A stretch of DNA of 42,877 nucleotides, from assembly GCA_934635045.1 (NCBI GenBank), contig CAKTZA010000030.1:1-42877 (forward strand). Direction: 5' to 3'. Made by a program: the position numbers and the translations under genes. The notes under the pieces were generated by a model. The model saw only the letters and a program-made list of their open reading frames with translations, did not search any database and was not told the origin of the DNA. Below are positions 23,594-32,230 of this stretch, piece by piece (the stretch's first letter is position 1; the number at the start of each line of letters is the position of its first letter). Source of the DNA: an uncultured Kiritimatiellota bacterium (lineage in GTDB: Bacteria > Verrucomicrobiota > Kiritimatiellia > RFP12 > UBA1067).

Positions 23594-25942
23594 ATGAAAT
23601 ACGTCATCATCGGCGGCGTGGCCGCGGGGGCGAGCGCCGCGGCGCGGCTGCGGAGGCTCGACGAACAGGCGGAGATCGTCCTTCTCGAGAAAGGGAGCGA
23701 CATCTCCTATGCCAACTGCGGGCTCCCGTACCACGTCGGCGGGGTCATCTCCGCCCGCGCGCGGCTCTCGGTGATGCCGCCCGCCAAGTTCGCCTCCTGG
23801 TTCAACGTCGACGTCCGCACGAACTGCGAGGCGACCGCGATCGACCGCGCGAAGAAGGAAGTCGAGATCCGCACGGCGGACGGGACCTCGCGCCTCGCCT
23901 ACGACAAGCTGCTGATCGCGACCGGCGCGACGCCCGTCGGCGACGCCTACACGGACGCGACGCATCCGCACGTGGCGCACCTCTGGACGCTCGCCGACAT
24001 GGACCGCGTCATGGCGAAGCTCGGGGCGGCAAGGCGCGTCCTCGTGGTCGGCGCGGGGTTCGTGGGCCTCGAACTTGCCGAGAACCTGCGTCATCGCGGT
24101 CTCGCCGTCACCGTCGTCCAGCGCGGCGGACACGTCCTGCCGACGATGGACGCCGAAATGGCCGAGCCGCTGGCGGACGAGCTCCGCGGCGCGGGGATCG
24201 ATCTCCGGTTCGGACGCGTCGTCTCCGATTTCGTGGAGAAGCCGGATGGCGTGGAGGCGGTGCTGGACGATGGCACACGCCTCGCCGTCGATCTCGCCGT
24301 GGTCTCGACGGGCGTTCGTCCGCGCGCCGAGCTCGCCAAGTCCGCCGGGCTCGAGATCGGTCCGCGCGGACACATCGTCGTCGACGAAGGACTCCGCACG
24401 AGCGATCCGGACATCTTCGCCGCGGGCGACGTGATCGAGGTGCGCGATCCCGTGTTCGGCGGCAAGACGGCGATCGCGCTGGCGGGACCGGCCAACAAGC
24501 AGGGCCGCATCGCCGCGGACAACATGGCCGGCGGCGCAAGCGTCTACCGTGGCACCTTCGGGACGAGCGTCGTCAAGGTCGGCGAACTGACTGCGGCAGG
24601 CGTCGGCTGGACCGAGGCACGGCTCAAGGCCGAGAATCGCGACTACCGGAAGATCTACATCCATCCGTCGTCCGGCGCGGGCTACTATCCCGGCGCGGCG
24701 CGGCTCAGCATGAAGCTCCTCTTCGGCGCGGACGGCACGATCTACGGAGCCCAGATCGTCGGCGCGAAAGGCGTCGACAAGCGGATCGACACGATCGCCG
24801 AGGCGATGCGCGTGAGGCTCAAGGCCCCGCAGCTCGGCGAACTCGAGCTCGCCTACGCGCCGCCGTACAGCTCGGCGAAGGACCCGGTGAACTTCCTCGG
24901 CTTCGTCGCGGAGAACGTCCTCACCGGCAAGAGCGACGTCGTCGCGCCGGACACGATCCCGGCGGACGCGCAGGTCATCGACGTGCGCGAACCGTCCGAA
25001 CACGAGATGGGGGCGGTTCCCGGCGCGATCAACATCCCGCTCGGGAGCCTGCGGACGCGCCTTGCCGAACTCGACCGGGCGAAGACCTACGTGACGTGCT
25101 GCGCGGTGGGGCTGCGCGGTTACCTCGCCGAGCGCATCCTCAAGCAGAACGGCTTCAGGGTGTACAACCTCTCCGGCGGCTGGGCGACCTGGCGGCTGTT
25201 CCATCAACCTTCTTCGACCCTCGATCTCCGCCAGCTGCCGTGTCCGGGGCCGGTCGTCCAGCTCAAGGCGGCGTTTGCCAAGGCGGCGGACGGCGCGGCG
25301 TTCAAGGTGCTGGCCGACGCGACGTTCGAGGGCGATCTCCGGCGCTGGTGCGCGGCGAACGGCTGCACGGCGTCCGGACTCGCGAAGCACGGCGGCGAGC
25401 TGGAGGCGACTCTGGTCAAGGGCGCGCCTCAACCTTCAACCGCAACCTCGACCTCCAGCCGCCCGGCGGAGCATTCCGCCGCGATCGTCCTCTTCAGCAA
25501 CGACCTCGACAAGGCGCTGGCGGCGATGATCCTCGCGAACGGGCTCGCGGCGTCCGGGGCGAAGGTCGGGATCTTCTTCACGTTCTGGGGGCTCTCGGTG
25601 CTGCGGAAGAATCCCGCACCGGTCCTGCGGCGGAGCTTCGTCTCGCGGATGTTCGGCTGGTTGCTGCCCAGGGGGGCGGAGAAGCTGGCGCTCTCGAAGA
25701 TGAACATGCTCGGCCTTGGCACAGCGATGATGAAGGACGTCATGCGCAAGCAGAACATCATGACGCTCCCGTCGCTCATCAAGTCCGCGAAGGCGGCGGG
25801 CGTGAAGTTCATCGCCTGCGACATGGCGATGGGGGTGATGGGGCTCACGCGCGAGGACCTGATCGATGAGGTCGATGAGGTCGCGGGCGTTGCCGCCTTC
25901 GCGGAGCTCGCGAAGAGGAGCACCAACACGCTGTTCATCTGA
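23594..25942 (+). CDS. CoA-disulfide reductase - rhodanese - TusA - DsrE2 fusion protein
   Basis: 782 aa. ATG 23594 is chosen because AGGAGGGCGAG lies just upstream and the FAD motif begins at once (VIIGGVAAGASAAARLR). Residues 1-450 are a pyridine-nucleotide disulfide oxidoreductase of the CoA-disulfide/persulfide reductase type, with active Cys42 in SYANCGLPYHVGG. A rhodanese domain follows (about 462-545, with CCAVGLRG as active-site loop). Next is a TusA/SirA domain (QLPCPGPV, about 550-620), then a DsrE2-type domain (about 635-782, VLFSNDLDKALAAM, FTFWGL, ACDMAMGVMGL). These parts handle sulfane sulfur: reduce CoA persulfide or disulfide, accept and relay the sulfur. The gene lies behind a Cys-rich ArsR repressor. 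All active-site cysteines are present. Confidence 0.92.
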   Translation: MKYVIIGGVAAGASAAARLRRLDEQAEIVLLEKGSDISYANCGLPYHVGGVISARARLSVMPPAKFASWFNVDVRTNCEATAIDRAKKEVEIRTADGTSRLAYDKLLIATGATPVGDAYTDATHPHVAHLWTLADMDRVMAKLGAARRVLVVGAGFVGLELAENLRHRGLAVTVVQRGGHVLPTMDAEMAEPLADELRGAGIDLRFGRVVSDFVEKPDGVEAVLDDGTRLAVDLAVVSTGVRPRAELAKSAGLEIGPRGHIVVDEGLRTSDPDIFAAGDVIEVRDPVFGGKTAIALAGPANKQGRIAADNMAGGASVYRGTFGTSVVKVGELTAAGVGWTEARLKAENRDYRKIYIHPSSGAGYYPGAARLSMKLLFGADGTIYGAQIVGAKGVDKRIDTIAEAMRVRLKAPQLGELELAYAPPYSSAKDPVNFLGFVAENVLTGKSDVVAPDTIPADAQVIDVREPSEHEMGAVPGAINIPLGSLRTRLAELDRAKTYVTCCAVGLRGYLAERILKQNGFRVYNLSGGWATWRLFHQPSSTLDLRQLPCPGPVVQLKAAFAKAADGAAFKVLADATFEGDLRRWCAANGCTASGLAKHGGELEATLVKGAPQPSTATSTSSRPAEHSAAIVLFSNDLDKALAAMILANGLAASGAKVGIFFTFWGLSVLRKNPAPVLRRSFVSRMFGWLLPRGAEKLALSKMNMLGLGTAMMKDVMRKQNIMTLPSLIKSAKAAGVKFIACDMAMGVMGLTREDLIDEVDEVAGVAAFAELAKRSTNTLFI

Positions 25943-26186
25943 ACTTGGCGACAGCGCATCGGAAATGGCCTGTCTGGGACAGCGCCCAAAGGTGTCCGGG
26001 ATCCTGTCGGAGGAGACGGCCTCCAGCCGGCCGGACCGGTTTCGCCGGTTCGGAATCTCAAACCTCCGCGCGTTTGCCGTCGTGGCTCTCTTTGTGCTGG
26101 AGAACCGCTGGCGTTGAATCGCCGTACTCCGCGGCCTGTTCGTGCGCATGGCCTTGGCGGGCGCCGCATGAGACAGCGTCCGCTGA
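25943..26186. other. Intergenic region without recognisable gene
   Basis: GC-rich stretch between the sulfur-transfer gene and the next promoter. Short ORFs on both strands are not protein-like and have no start signals. A small GGCCGGACCGGTTTCGCCGG-like quasi-palindrome lies around 26025-26050. I see no terminator with a T-run. Confidence 0.5.
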
Positions 26187-26198
26187 TTTTGATATAAT
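26187..26198 (+). promoter_or_regulatory. Extended -10 promoter of the dCMP deaminase-tpiA operon
   Basis: TTTTGATATAAT, hexamer 26193-26198, with GAGACA (26170-26175) as possible -35 at 17 nt. ATG 26208 follows after 9 nt without a ribosome site, so the transcript is leaderless or nearly so. Confidence 0.82.
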
Positions 26199-26207
26199 AC
26201 GACCTCA

Positions 26208-26675
26208 ATGGTGAAGAAGGTCAGAGATCCGCGTCCGACGTGGGACGAGTACTTCATGGAGATCGCGCAGGTGGTTGCGCGACGCTCCAACTGCTCGCGC
26301 CGCAGCGTCGGGGCCGTCATCGCGCGCAACCACCATGTCCTCTCCGCCGGCTACAACGGCACGCCCAAGGGCGTGAAGAACTGCTTCGAGGGCGGGTGCC
26401 CGCGCTGCGCGGGCCACGCCAAGAGCGGGACGCACCTCGACGAATGCCTCTGCACCCATGCCGAGCAGAACGCGATCTGCCAGGCGGCGTGCTATGGGCC
26501 GTCGATTGAGGGCGCGACGATCTACGTCACGATCTCGCCGTGCCTCACCTGCGCGAAGCTCATCATCAATGCGGGCATTTCGGAAGTCGTCTACGGCGGC
26601 GACTACGCCTTTCTCGAGACGGTCGAGAAGATGTTCACCGCTGCCGGCGTCAAGTACCGAAAGTATGCCCCGTAA
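26208..26675 (+). CDS. dCMP deaminase (ComEB-type zinc deaminase)
   Basis: 155 aa. WDEYFMEIAQVVARRSNCSR and VGAVIARNHHVLSAGYNGTP are typical of dCMP deaminases. The zinc site is CTHAEQNAI (His ligand, catalytic Glu) and SPCLTCAK (two Cys ligands). It converts dCMP to dUMP, feeding thymidylate synthesis. The insert GGCPRCAGHAKSGTHLDECLC adds further cysteines, as in many bacterial members that bind a second zinc. Length is normal. Start at ATG 26208 is set by the adjacent promoter. The next gene, tpiA, follows after 45 nt and appears to share the promoter. Confidence 0.93.
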   Translation: MVKKVRDPRPTWDEYFMEIAQVVARRSNCSRRSVGAVIARNHHVLSAGYNGTPKGVKNCFEGGCPRCAGHAKSGTHLDECLCTHAEQNAICQAACYGPSIEGATIYVTISPCLTCAKLIINAGISEVVYGGDYAFLETVEKMFTAAGVKYRKYAP

Positions 26676-26720
26676 ACCTTAACGCTTTAACTCTCAACCC
26701 TCACAACAAAAGGAAAAACA

Positions 26721-27488
26721 ATGAGCAGAAAGAAAATCATCGCTGGAAACTGGAAGATGAACGTCAAGCCGTCGGAGACCGCCGCCCTCGTCAAGGGCGT
26801 CGCCGAGGCGACCAAGGATTTCGCCGGAAAGGTCGACATCGTGTGCTGCACGCCCGCGATCGACGTCCCGGCCGCCATCGCCGCCGCTGCGGGCACGCAG
26901 GTCGAGATCGGCGCCGAGAACTGCCACTGGAAGGAGTCGGGCGCCTACACGGGCGAGATCTCGACGGGCATGCTCCTCGACGCGGGCGCGAAGTACGTCA
27001 TCCTCGGCCACAGCGAGCGCCGCCAGTATTTCGGCGAGACGGACGAGACGGTGAACCTCCGTACGCGCGCGGCCATTGCGGCGGGCCTCACGGCCATCGT
27101 CTGCGTCGGCGAGACGCTGGAGGAGCGCGAGGCGGGCAAGCTCGTCGAGGTCATCGAGCGCCAGATGAACGTCGGCCTCAAGGACGTCACGGCGGCGGAC
27201 TGCGCGAAGCTCGTCATCGCCTATGAGCCCGTCTGGGCGATCGGCACCGGCAAGACCGCGACCCCCGACCAGGCGCAGGAAGTCCACGCCCTCATCCGCG
27301 CGACGCTCGCGAAGCTCGTCGGCGCCGAGACGGCCGAGACCGTGCGCATCCAGTACGGCGGGTCGATGAAGCCGGGCAACGCGGCGGAGCTCCTCGCGAA
27401 GAAGGACATCGACGGCGGCCTCATCGGCGGCGCGGCCCTCAAGGCGGCCGACTTCGCCGGCATCATCGCCGCGGCGGCCCATGCGTAA
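26721..27488 (+). CDS. tpiA: Triosephosphate isomerase
   Basis: 255 aa, full length. It interconverts dihydroxyacetone phosphate and glyceraldehyde 3-phosphate in glycolysis and gluconeogenesis. Catalytic residues are K12 in AGNWKMN, H97 in ILGHSERR and E169 in AYEPVWAIGTG; the phosphate loop is QYGGSMKPGN. AAAAGG about 10 nt upstream of the ATG is the ribosome site. The 3' end overlaps the LRR lipoprotein gene by 8 nt. Confidence 0.97.
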   Translation: MSRKKIIAGNWKMNVKPSETAALVKGVAEATKDFAGKVDIVCCTPAIDVPAAIAAAAGTQVEIGAENCHWKESGAYTGEISTGMLLDAGAKYVILGHSERRQYFGETDETVNLRTRAAIAAGLTAIVCVGETLEEREAGKLVEVIERQMNVGLKDVTAADCAKLVIAYEPVWAIGTGKTATPDQAQEVHALIRATLAKLVGAETAETVRIQYGGSMKPGNAAELLAKKDIDGGLIGGAALKAADFAGIIAAAAHA

Positions 27489-28074
27489 GCCAAGCGCCAT
27501 CACGCTCGCAACGGCGCTCGTCGCCGTTGCGGGGTGCTTCAACGAGCCGGAACCGGCCTACAAGTCGGTTCCGGACGAAAGCCGTCTTTACCTTCAGGAC
27601 AAGGGGCTGGAAGACCTGAAGGCGAGCGACCTCGCGAAGGTCGGCGACTACCTGAACCTCGACCGCAACGCGCTGACGAACGTCGATCCTGTCGCGAAGC
27701 TCGCGGGCCTGAAGTGGCTGCGCCTGAACGACAACCGCCTGTCGGCGTTGCCGGACTTGCAGGCCCTGACGCAGCTGCGGCGCATCTACTTGAAGAACAA
27801 CCGCCTGACGGAAGTCCCGGCGACGCTGAAGGACCTGCCGGCGCTGACGGACATCGAGCTGTCGGGCAACCCGATTTCGGTCGTGCCGGCGTGGCTCGCG
27901 GCGAAGAAGGGCCTCAAGAATCTCTCGTTCAACGCGACGCGGCTGACGAAACTGCCCGATGACCTGTCGGCGTGGGCGACGCTGCAGTCGCTGCAGCTCG
28001 GCGAACTCAATCTCTCGGCGGCGGAAATGGCCCGCATTCGCAAGGCCCTGCCGAAGGTCGCGATTGTGTTTTGA
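27481..28074 (+). CDS. Leucine-rich-repeat lipoprotein
   Basis: 197 aa. Lipoprotein signal with lipobox VAGC (Cys19), then about five to six LRR units of 22-23 residues (LKWLRLNDNRLSALPDLQAL, LRRIYLKNNRLTEVPATL, LTDIELSGNPISVVPAWL, LKNLSFNATRLTKLPDDL). The repeats form a solenoid used for protein binding. It lies on the outer leaflet side of a membrane, partner unknown. The gene starts inside the end of tpiA, so expression is coupled to a housekeeping gene, a curious pairing. The first repeat ('LYLQDKGLEDLKASDL') is degenerate. Confidence 0.88.
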   Translation: MRKPSAITLATALVAVAGCFNEPEPAYKSVPDESRLYLQDKGLEDLKASDLAKVGDYLNLDRNALTNVDPVAKLAGLKWLRLNDNRLSALPDLQALTQLRRIYLKNNRLTEVPATLKDLPALTDIELSGNPISVVPAWLAAKKGLKNLSFNATRLTKLPDDLSAWATLQSLQLGELNLSAAEMARIRKALPKVAIVF

Positions 28075-28079
28075 GGCGC

Positions 28080-29513
28080 GTGAAGGCGAACCTTGACGAA
28101 CTGGCCGAGGGCAACCTGGGTCGGCTGCTGTTGAAGTATTCGTGGCCGGCGCTGGTCGCGATGACGCTGAACGCCCTCTACGCGGTCGTCGACCGCGTGT
28201 TCATTGGCCAGGGCTGCGGCGTGGACGCGATGGCGGGCCTTCAGCTCGCGATGCCCGTGATGATGTTCCTCACGGCGTTCGGCCCGCTCGTCGGCGTCGG
28301 GCACGCCGCGCTCCTCTCGATCAAGCTCGGCGCGAACGACCGCGTCGCCTGCGAGAAGATCCTCGGCGAGACGATCGCCCTGAAGCTCATCCTCTTCGGC
28401 GTTCTCGTTCCCGCGATCTACCTCTCGCTCGACACGGTGCTCGCGTGGTGCGGGGCGGACAAGGTGACGCCCGGCGCCTACGCCGCCGCGAAGACGTACC
28501 TGGAGATTGTCCTCGCCTCGCACGTCTTCTCGCACCTCGCGTTCGGGCTCTCGGCCCTCCAGCGCGCGGAGGGCGGGGCGATTCGCTCGATGGTGTGCAT
28601 GGTCGTCGGCTTCGGCGCGAACCTCGTGCTGGACCCGATCCTCATCTTCGGCTTCCGGATGGGCGTCGCGGGCGCGGCGTGGGCGACGAACCTCGCGATG
28701 CTCGCGTCGGCCGTGTGGGCGTTCGGCTACTACTGGCGCGGCAAGTCCGTCGTCCGCCTGCGCCTCCGCCGCATCGGAATCTACCCGCCGCTGCTCGGCC
28801 GCACGCTCGCCATCGGCCTCGCGCCGTTCCTCCAGCAGCTGATGAGCTCCGTCATCATCGCGTCGCTCCAGTTCTCGTTCGCGAAGTGGATGCCGGACGC
28901 GGCGTCGCGCACGGCGGAAATCGCCTCGCTCGGCGTCTTCAACGGCGCGCTGATTCTCGTCCTCATGCCGATTCTCGGCTGCCAGCAGGGGCTTCAGCCG
29001 ATCTTCGGCTACAACTGGGGCGCACGGAACTTCCGGCGCGTCCTGGGCGCGCTGAAGGTGGGCTTTGTCGTGACGACGGCCCTCACCGTCTTCGCGTGGG
29101 TCATCCAGGTCGTGCCGCCGTTCCCGACGGGAATTGCGCGGATGTTCGTCTCGGGCGAAAACCCGGAGATCATTGCGCTCGCCGCGCACGACCTCGCGCT
29201 CGCGAACTGCATGATCTGGTGCATCTCGGTCAACGTCCTCGCGACGACCTACTTCCAGTCCATCGGCAAGCCCGCCGTCGCGATCCTCCTCTCGCTCCTG
29301 CGGCAGGGCGTCGTGCTGCTGCCGATCGTGTGGCTGCTGCCGTACGTCCTCGACGACAAGCCCCTTGCGATCTGGCTGTCGATGCCGGTCTCGGACGTCC
29401 TCTGCAACCTCGCGACGATTCCGCCGCTCCTGCTGCACGCGCGCTTCCTCGCGCGCGTTCGCGTCCGCAGGCCCTGCGTCGGCGAATCGGGCCGGGAAGG
29501 CCCGTGCGCTTGA
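28080..29513 (+). CDS. MATE-family multidrug/cation antiporter
   Basis: 477 aa from GTG 28080; TTG 28071, overlapping the previous stop, is an in-frame alternative adding three residues. About twelve membrane helices arranged as two repeats. Typical MATE sequences include LLKYSWPALVAMTLNALYAVVDRVFIGQG at the N-terminus (key part PALVAMTLNALYAVVDRVFI) and PILGCQQGLQPIFGYNWGAR at the start of the second half, equivalent to the first-half motif. The family exports drugs or metabolites by Na+ or H+ antiport. The C-terminus is a short basic cytoplasmic tail. It is translated directly after the LRR lipoprotein. Confidence 0.92.
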   Translation: MKANLDELAEGNLGRLLLKYSWPALVAMTLNALYAVVDRVFIGQGCGVDAMAGLQLAMPVMMFLTAFGPLVGVGHAALLSIKLGANDRVACEKILGETIALKLILFGVLVPAIYLSLDTVLAWCGADKVTPGAYAAAKTYLEIVLASHVFSHLAFGLSALQRAEGGAIRSMVCMVVGFGANLVLDPILIFGFRMGVAGAAWATNLAMLASAVWAFGYYWRGKSVVRLRLRRIGIYPPLLGRTLAIGLAPFLQQLMSSVIIASLQFSFAKWMPDAASRTAEIASLGVFNGALILVLMPILGCQQGLQPIFGYNWGARNFRRVLGALKVGFVVTTALTVFAWVIQVVPPFPTGIARMFVSGENPEIIALAAHDLALANCMIWCISVNVLATTYFQSIGKPAVAILLSLLRQGVVLLPIVWLLPYVLDDKPLAIWLSMPVSDVLCNLATIPPLLLHARFLARVRVRRPCVGESGREGPCA

Positions 29514-29528
29514 TTCCGAGCGCGCCCG

Positions 29529-29539
29529 TTTGGTACAAT
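29529..29539 (+). promoter_or_regulatory. Extended -10 promoter of the acyl-ACP thioesterase gene
   Basis: TTTGGTACAAT, hexamer 29534-29539. ATG 29547 follows after 7 nt with no ribosome site. An in-frame ATG at 29538 lies inside the hexamer and cannot be the start. Confidence 0.75.
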
Positions 29540-29546
29540 GTGCGGC

Positions 29547-30296
29547 ATGGAAAACGCATTTGAGCTGACGTATCGCGTCCGCAGCTACGAGACGGGCGTG
29601 CGCAACCGTCTCAGTCTGCCGTCCGTCTGCAACTACCTGCAGGAGGCGGCGGGCGAGCATGCGGAGAGGCTGGGCTTCGGCATTCTGGAGCTTCAGGCGC
29701 GCGGCATCTCGTGGATGCTGGCGCGGCTTCACCTGAAGCTCGCGCGCGACGTCCCGTGGGGGGCGGACGTGAAGGTCGTCACGTGGCCGAGCGGCCTCAA
29801 GGGCCGGCTTGTCGCCCTGCGCGACTTCAGGCTGTTCGCCGCAGACGGCGACCCCATCCTGGAGGGCGTGAGCGAGTGGCTGACGGTCGATCTCGCGGCG
29901 CAGCGGATCGTGAGGCCGTCCGAGGACTTCGCGCGGCTCGTGCCGCCGGACGTCGCGCGCGTCGCGCTCGCGGCGGCGGACGGTCACGGCAAGTTCGCGG
30001 CGCTGGCGAAGGTCGACCAGGCGGCGCGCATCCTCGTGCGCCGCGCCGACCATGACTTCAACGACCACGTGAACAACGTCCACTACGTCGAATGGGCACT
30101 GGAGGCGCTGCCGGAATCCTTCCGGGCGCGTTCCGTCCGCGAACTCGACATCGTCTTCCGTCAGGCGGCGCACGCGGGCGACGAGCTGGAGGCGCGTACC
30201 GAGATCGTGGACGGCGCGAACCTCCGCTGCGCGATCGTGCGTCCGGCGGACGGCGCGCTGCTCGCGACGGCGGCGCTGACGTTCGCGAACCCCTGA
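29547..30296 (+). CDS. Acyl-ACP thioesterase (double hotdog)
   Basis: 249 aa. Two hotdog domains as in the plant FatA/FatB-like bacterial family (PF01643). The N-terminal one has YRVRSYETGVRNRLSLPSVC and YLQEAAGEHAERLGFG, followed by a long hotdog helix and SWMLARLHLKL. The C-terminal one has DHDFNDHVNNVHYVEWALEA, whose Asn/His/Glu-type residues are those expected of the active site. The enzyme releases fatty acids from acyl-ACP, setting chain length. The start is fixed by the promoter 7 nt upstream. It is followed after 24 nt by an alpha/beta hydrolase. Confidence 0.88.
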   Translation: MENAFELTYRVRSYETGVRNRLSLPSVCNYLQEAAGEHAERLGFGILELQARGISWMLARLHLKLARDVPWGADVKVVTWPSGLKGRLVALRDFRLFAADGDPILEGVSEWLTVDLAAQRIVRPSEDFARLVPPDVARVALAAADGHGKFAALAKVDQAARILVRRADHDFNDHVNNVHYVEWALEALPESFRARSVRELDIVFRQAAHAGDELEARTEIVDGANLRCAIVRPADGALLATAALTFANP

Positions 30297-30320
30297 GCCG
30301 GGACGCGAAAGGGGCTTGCG

Positions 30321-30986
30321 ATGCGCGTTCTCGTCTTCAACGGCTGGGCGGCGGGGCCTGAGACCTGGGCGCTCTGCACCTTTCCGCACGACTGGGTCTT
30401 CGACTACCTCGAACAGCTCGACGGCTTGCCGGAGCGCGTGCTGGCGGACGCCGACGAGGCGCTGTTCGTCGGCTTCTCGATGGGCGGCAATTCGGCGCTG
30501 CGGCTGCTCTTGCAGTATCCGGAGAAGGTGCGCGGCCTCGTCCTCGTCTCGACGTCGCCGTTCCTGATGGAGGACAAGGCCGTCGGCTGGAAGGGCCTGA
30601 GCGAACGTCGGCTCGCCGCGCTGCGGCTCGGCACGCAGCTCGTCTTCGGCGAAAATCCCTCGCCGCTCTACGCCGACGCCAACCTGAACCGTGGCCTCGA
30701 CTATCTCCAGACGAGCGACCTGCGCGAACCGCTGCGCGCGCTGCCGCAGTCGCCCCAGTGGCCGCAGCTGTCCCGCATGCCCGTTTCGGTCTTCCAGTCC
30801 GAGCGCGACGGCATCGTGCGCCCGGCGAATGCGGACTTCCTCCAGTCCGTCTTTCCGCAGGCGGCCGTGACGTGGGTGCCGGGTCACGAGCACGTCCTGC
30901 CCGTGACGATTCCCGACCGGATCGACGCGTCCGTGCAGGCGTCCCTGCGGCGCGGGGGTGATGGATTTGATATAATACGCACATGA
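30321..30986 (+). CDS. Alpha/beta hydrolase (BioG/BioH-like esterase)
   Basis: 221 aa. Small alpha/beta hydrolase with nucleophile elbow GFSMGG (Ser53), acid in FQSERDGIVRP and His in VPGHEHVLP. Size, the opening RVLVFNGWAAGPETW and the elbow resemble pimeloyl-ACP methyl ester esterases (BioG/BioH). Lying behind an acyl-ACP thioesterase fits acyl-ACP chemistry, but no other biotin gene is present, so the substrate stays open. The last 21 bases contain the promoter of xseB, and the stop overlaps the xseB start (ATGA). Confidence 0.78.
   Translation: MRVLVFNGWAAGPETWALCTFPHDWVFDYLEQLDGLPERVLADADEALFVGFSMGGNSALRLLLQYPEKVRGLVLVSTSPFLMEDKAVGWKGLSERRLAALRLGTQLVFGENPSPLYADANLNRGLDYLQTSDLREPLRALPQSPQWPQLSRMPVSVFQSERDGIVRPANADFLQSVFPQAAVTWVPGHEHVLPVTIPDRIDASVQASLRRGGDGFDIIRT
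30966..30976 (+). promoter_or_regulatory. Extended -10 promoter of xseB, inside the preceding gene
   Basis: TTTGATATAAT, hexamer 30971-30976, encoded within the last codons of the alpha/beta hydrolase. ATG 30983 follows after 6 nt, so the A of ATG is at the expected +1: a textbook leaderless arrangement. Confidence 0.82.
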
Positions 30987-31189
30987 AGTTTGAAGACAAC
31001 CTCAAGAAGCTCGAAGGCCTCGTGGCGCAGATGGAGTCCGGCGCGCTCAATCTCGACGACATGATCAAGGCGTTCGAGGAGGGCCGTGCGCTCGTGGCGA
31101 CGTGCCAGAAAGACCTGGAGTCCATCCGCCAGCGCATCGAGAAAGTCACCAAGGCGGGCACGGCCGTGCCGCTCGAACCTTCCAGATGA
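30983..31189 (+). CDS. xseB: Exodeoxyribonuclease VII small subunit
   Basis: 68 aa. The compact helical hairpin of XseB: FEDNLKKLEGLVAQMESGAL, LDDMIKAFEEGRALVATCQ, LESIRQRIEKV. It binds XseA to form exonuclease VII, which degrades single-stranded DNA in repair. xseA is not in this window. The gene has its own promoter and also overlaps the previous stop, and it overlaps the next gene by ATGA. Confidence 0.93.
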   Translation: MKFEDNLKKLEGLVAQMESGALNLDDMIKAFEEGRALVATCQKDLESIRQRIEKVTKAGTAVPLEPSR

Positions 31190-32229
31190 AACAGATCTAC
31201 GTTCAGGCGCAGGCCGACCACATCGCCTCGCTTTTCAAGGGAACGCCGCTCGCGGCCATCGAGGAACTCGTCTGGAACGCGCTTGACGCGGACGCGAAGG
31301 AGGTCAAGGTCGATCTCATCACGAATCCGCTCGGCGCCGTTGACGCCGTGCGCATTTCGGACGACGGGACGGGCATTGACGTCATCCGCGCCGACCAGAC
31401 CTTCGGCAATCTCGGCGGCAGCTGGAAGCGCGCGGGAAAGGGCACGGCGACCACAGGGCGTCGCCTTCACGGCCGCCACGGGCGCGGCCGCTTCAAGGCG
31501 TTCGCGCTCGGCTTGAACGTCGAGTGGCGCACGACGATGCGCGCGGGCGACCGGCTCCTGTCCTACAAGCTCGTCGGCACGGCGGAGCGTCCCGGCGTCT
31601 TCGATCTCGAAGACGCGCCGGCGGGTTTCGCGACGGGCACCGAGGTCTACGTCACGAACGTGCGCGCGACGGTCGATTCGCTGCTGGACGCGGGCGAGAC
31701 CGTGCAGAACCTCGCGGCGAAGTTCGCGCTCTACCTGAAGAGCTATCCGGGCGTGCGGATCTACTTCAACGGCCTGCCCGTGACGCCCGTCATCGTGCAG
31801 CGGCAGGTGACCGACTATCGGCTTGCGCTCCCCAGCGGGGCGGAGGCGAAGCTTGAGGTCATCGAGTGGAAGCGCAAGTTCGTCGGCTCGGGCCGTCTCG
31901 TCTTCGCGGGGCCGGATGGCTTTCAGCTCCATGAGCAGCCGACGGGCGTCCGTTCAGGCGCGGGCCTCAGCTTCACGGCCTACCTCGTCTCGCCGCGCTT
32001 CCCCGCGCTCGCGGCCGAGAACGCGCTTGTGATGGACGAGCTCAACCCCGAAGTGCGCCAGTATCTCGACGCGACGAAAAAGACGCTGAAGGCGCATTTC
32101 CTCGCCCTTGGCGGCGAGAAGACCGCGTTTGAGCGCGAATGGGAAGAGCGGGTCGGCGCGTTTTCGGTGGAGGAGCGCAAGACGCTCCTGGCGCTTCTCA
32201 AGAAGTCGCTGAAGTCCCAGAAAGCGTAA
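31186..32229 (+). CDS. GHKL/Hsp90-like ATPase domain protein
   Basis: 347 aa. N-terminal GHKL ATPase fold of the MutL/Hsp90/MORC kind (HATPase_c_3): N-box IEELVWNALDADAKEV, G1 box ISDDGTGID, and a lid/G2 region ending in GRHGRGRFKAFALG. The second half continues as a probable S5-like transducer domain (about 190-290, FVGSGRLVFAGPDGF), ending in a Lys-rich helix. Such proteins clamp on DNA or partner proteins in an ATP-dependent way. It lacks a recognisable MutL nuclease or dimerisation domain. Translational coupling to xseB (ATGA) suggests a link with DNA repair or defence, which is inference only. Confidence 0.82.
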   Translation: MKQIYVQAQADHIASLFKGTPLAAIEELVWNALDADAKEVKVDLITNPLGAVDAVRISDDGTGIDVIRADQTFGNLGGSWKRAGKGTATTGRRLHGRHGRGRFKAFALGLNVEWRTTMRAGDRLLSYKLVGTAERPGVFDLEDAPAGFATGTEVYVTNVRATVDSLLDAGETVQNLAAKFALYLKSYPGVRIYFNGLPVTPVIVQRQVTDYRLALPSGAEAKLEVIEWKRKFVGSGRLVFAGPDGFQLHEQPTGVRSGAGLSFTAYLVSPRFPALAAENALVMDELNPEVRQYLDATKKTLKAHFLALGGEKTAFEREWEERVGAFSVEERKTLLALLKKSLKSQKA

Positions 32230-32230
32230 T

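Noticed and set aside
25943..26186. Small ORFs between the sulfur-transfer gene and dCMP deaminase
   Set aside because: Not protein-like, no ribosome sites, and both strands equally open.
29489..29503. GGGCC-GGCCC hairpin at the end of the MATE gene as terminator
   Set aside because: Short stem without T-run, within codons; the next gene has its own promoter, but termination here is unsupported.
27786..30893. Minus-strand ORF of 1035 codons opposite the LRR, MATE and thioesterase genes
   Set aside because: Antisense shadow spanning three well-identified genes; composition is typical of reversed GC-rich codons.
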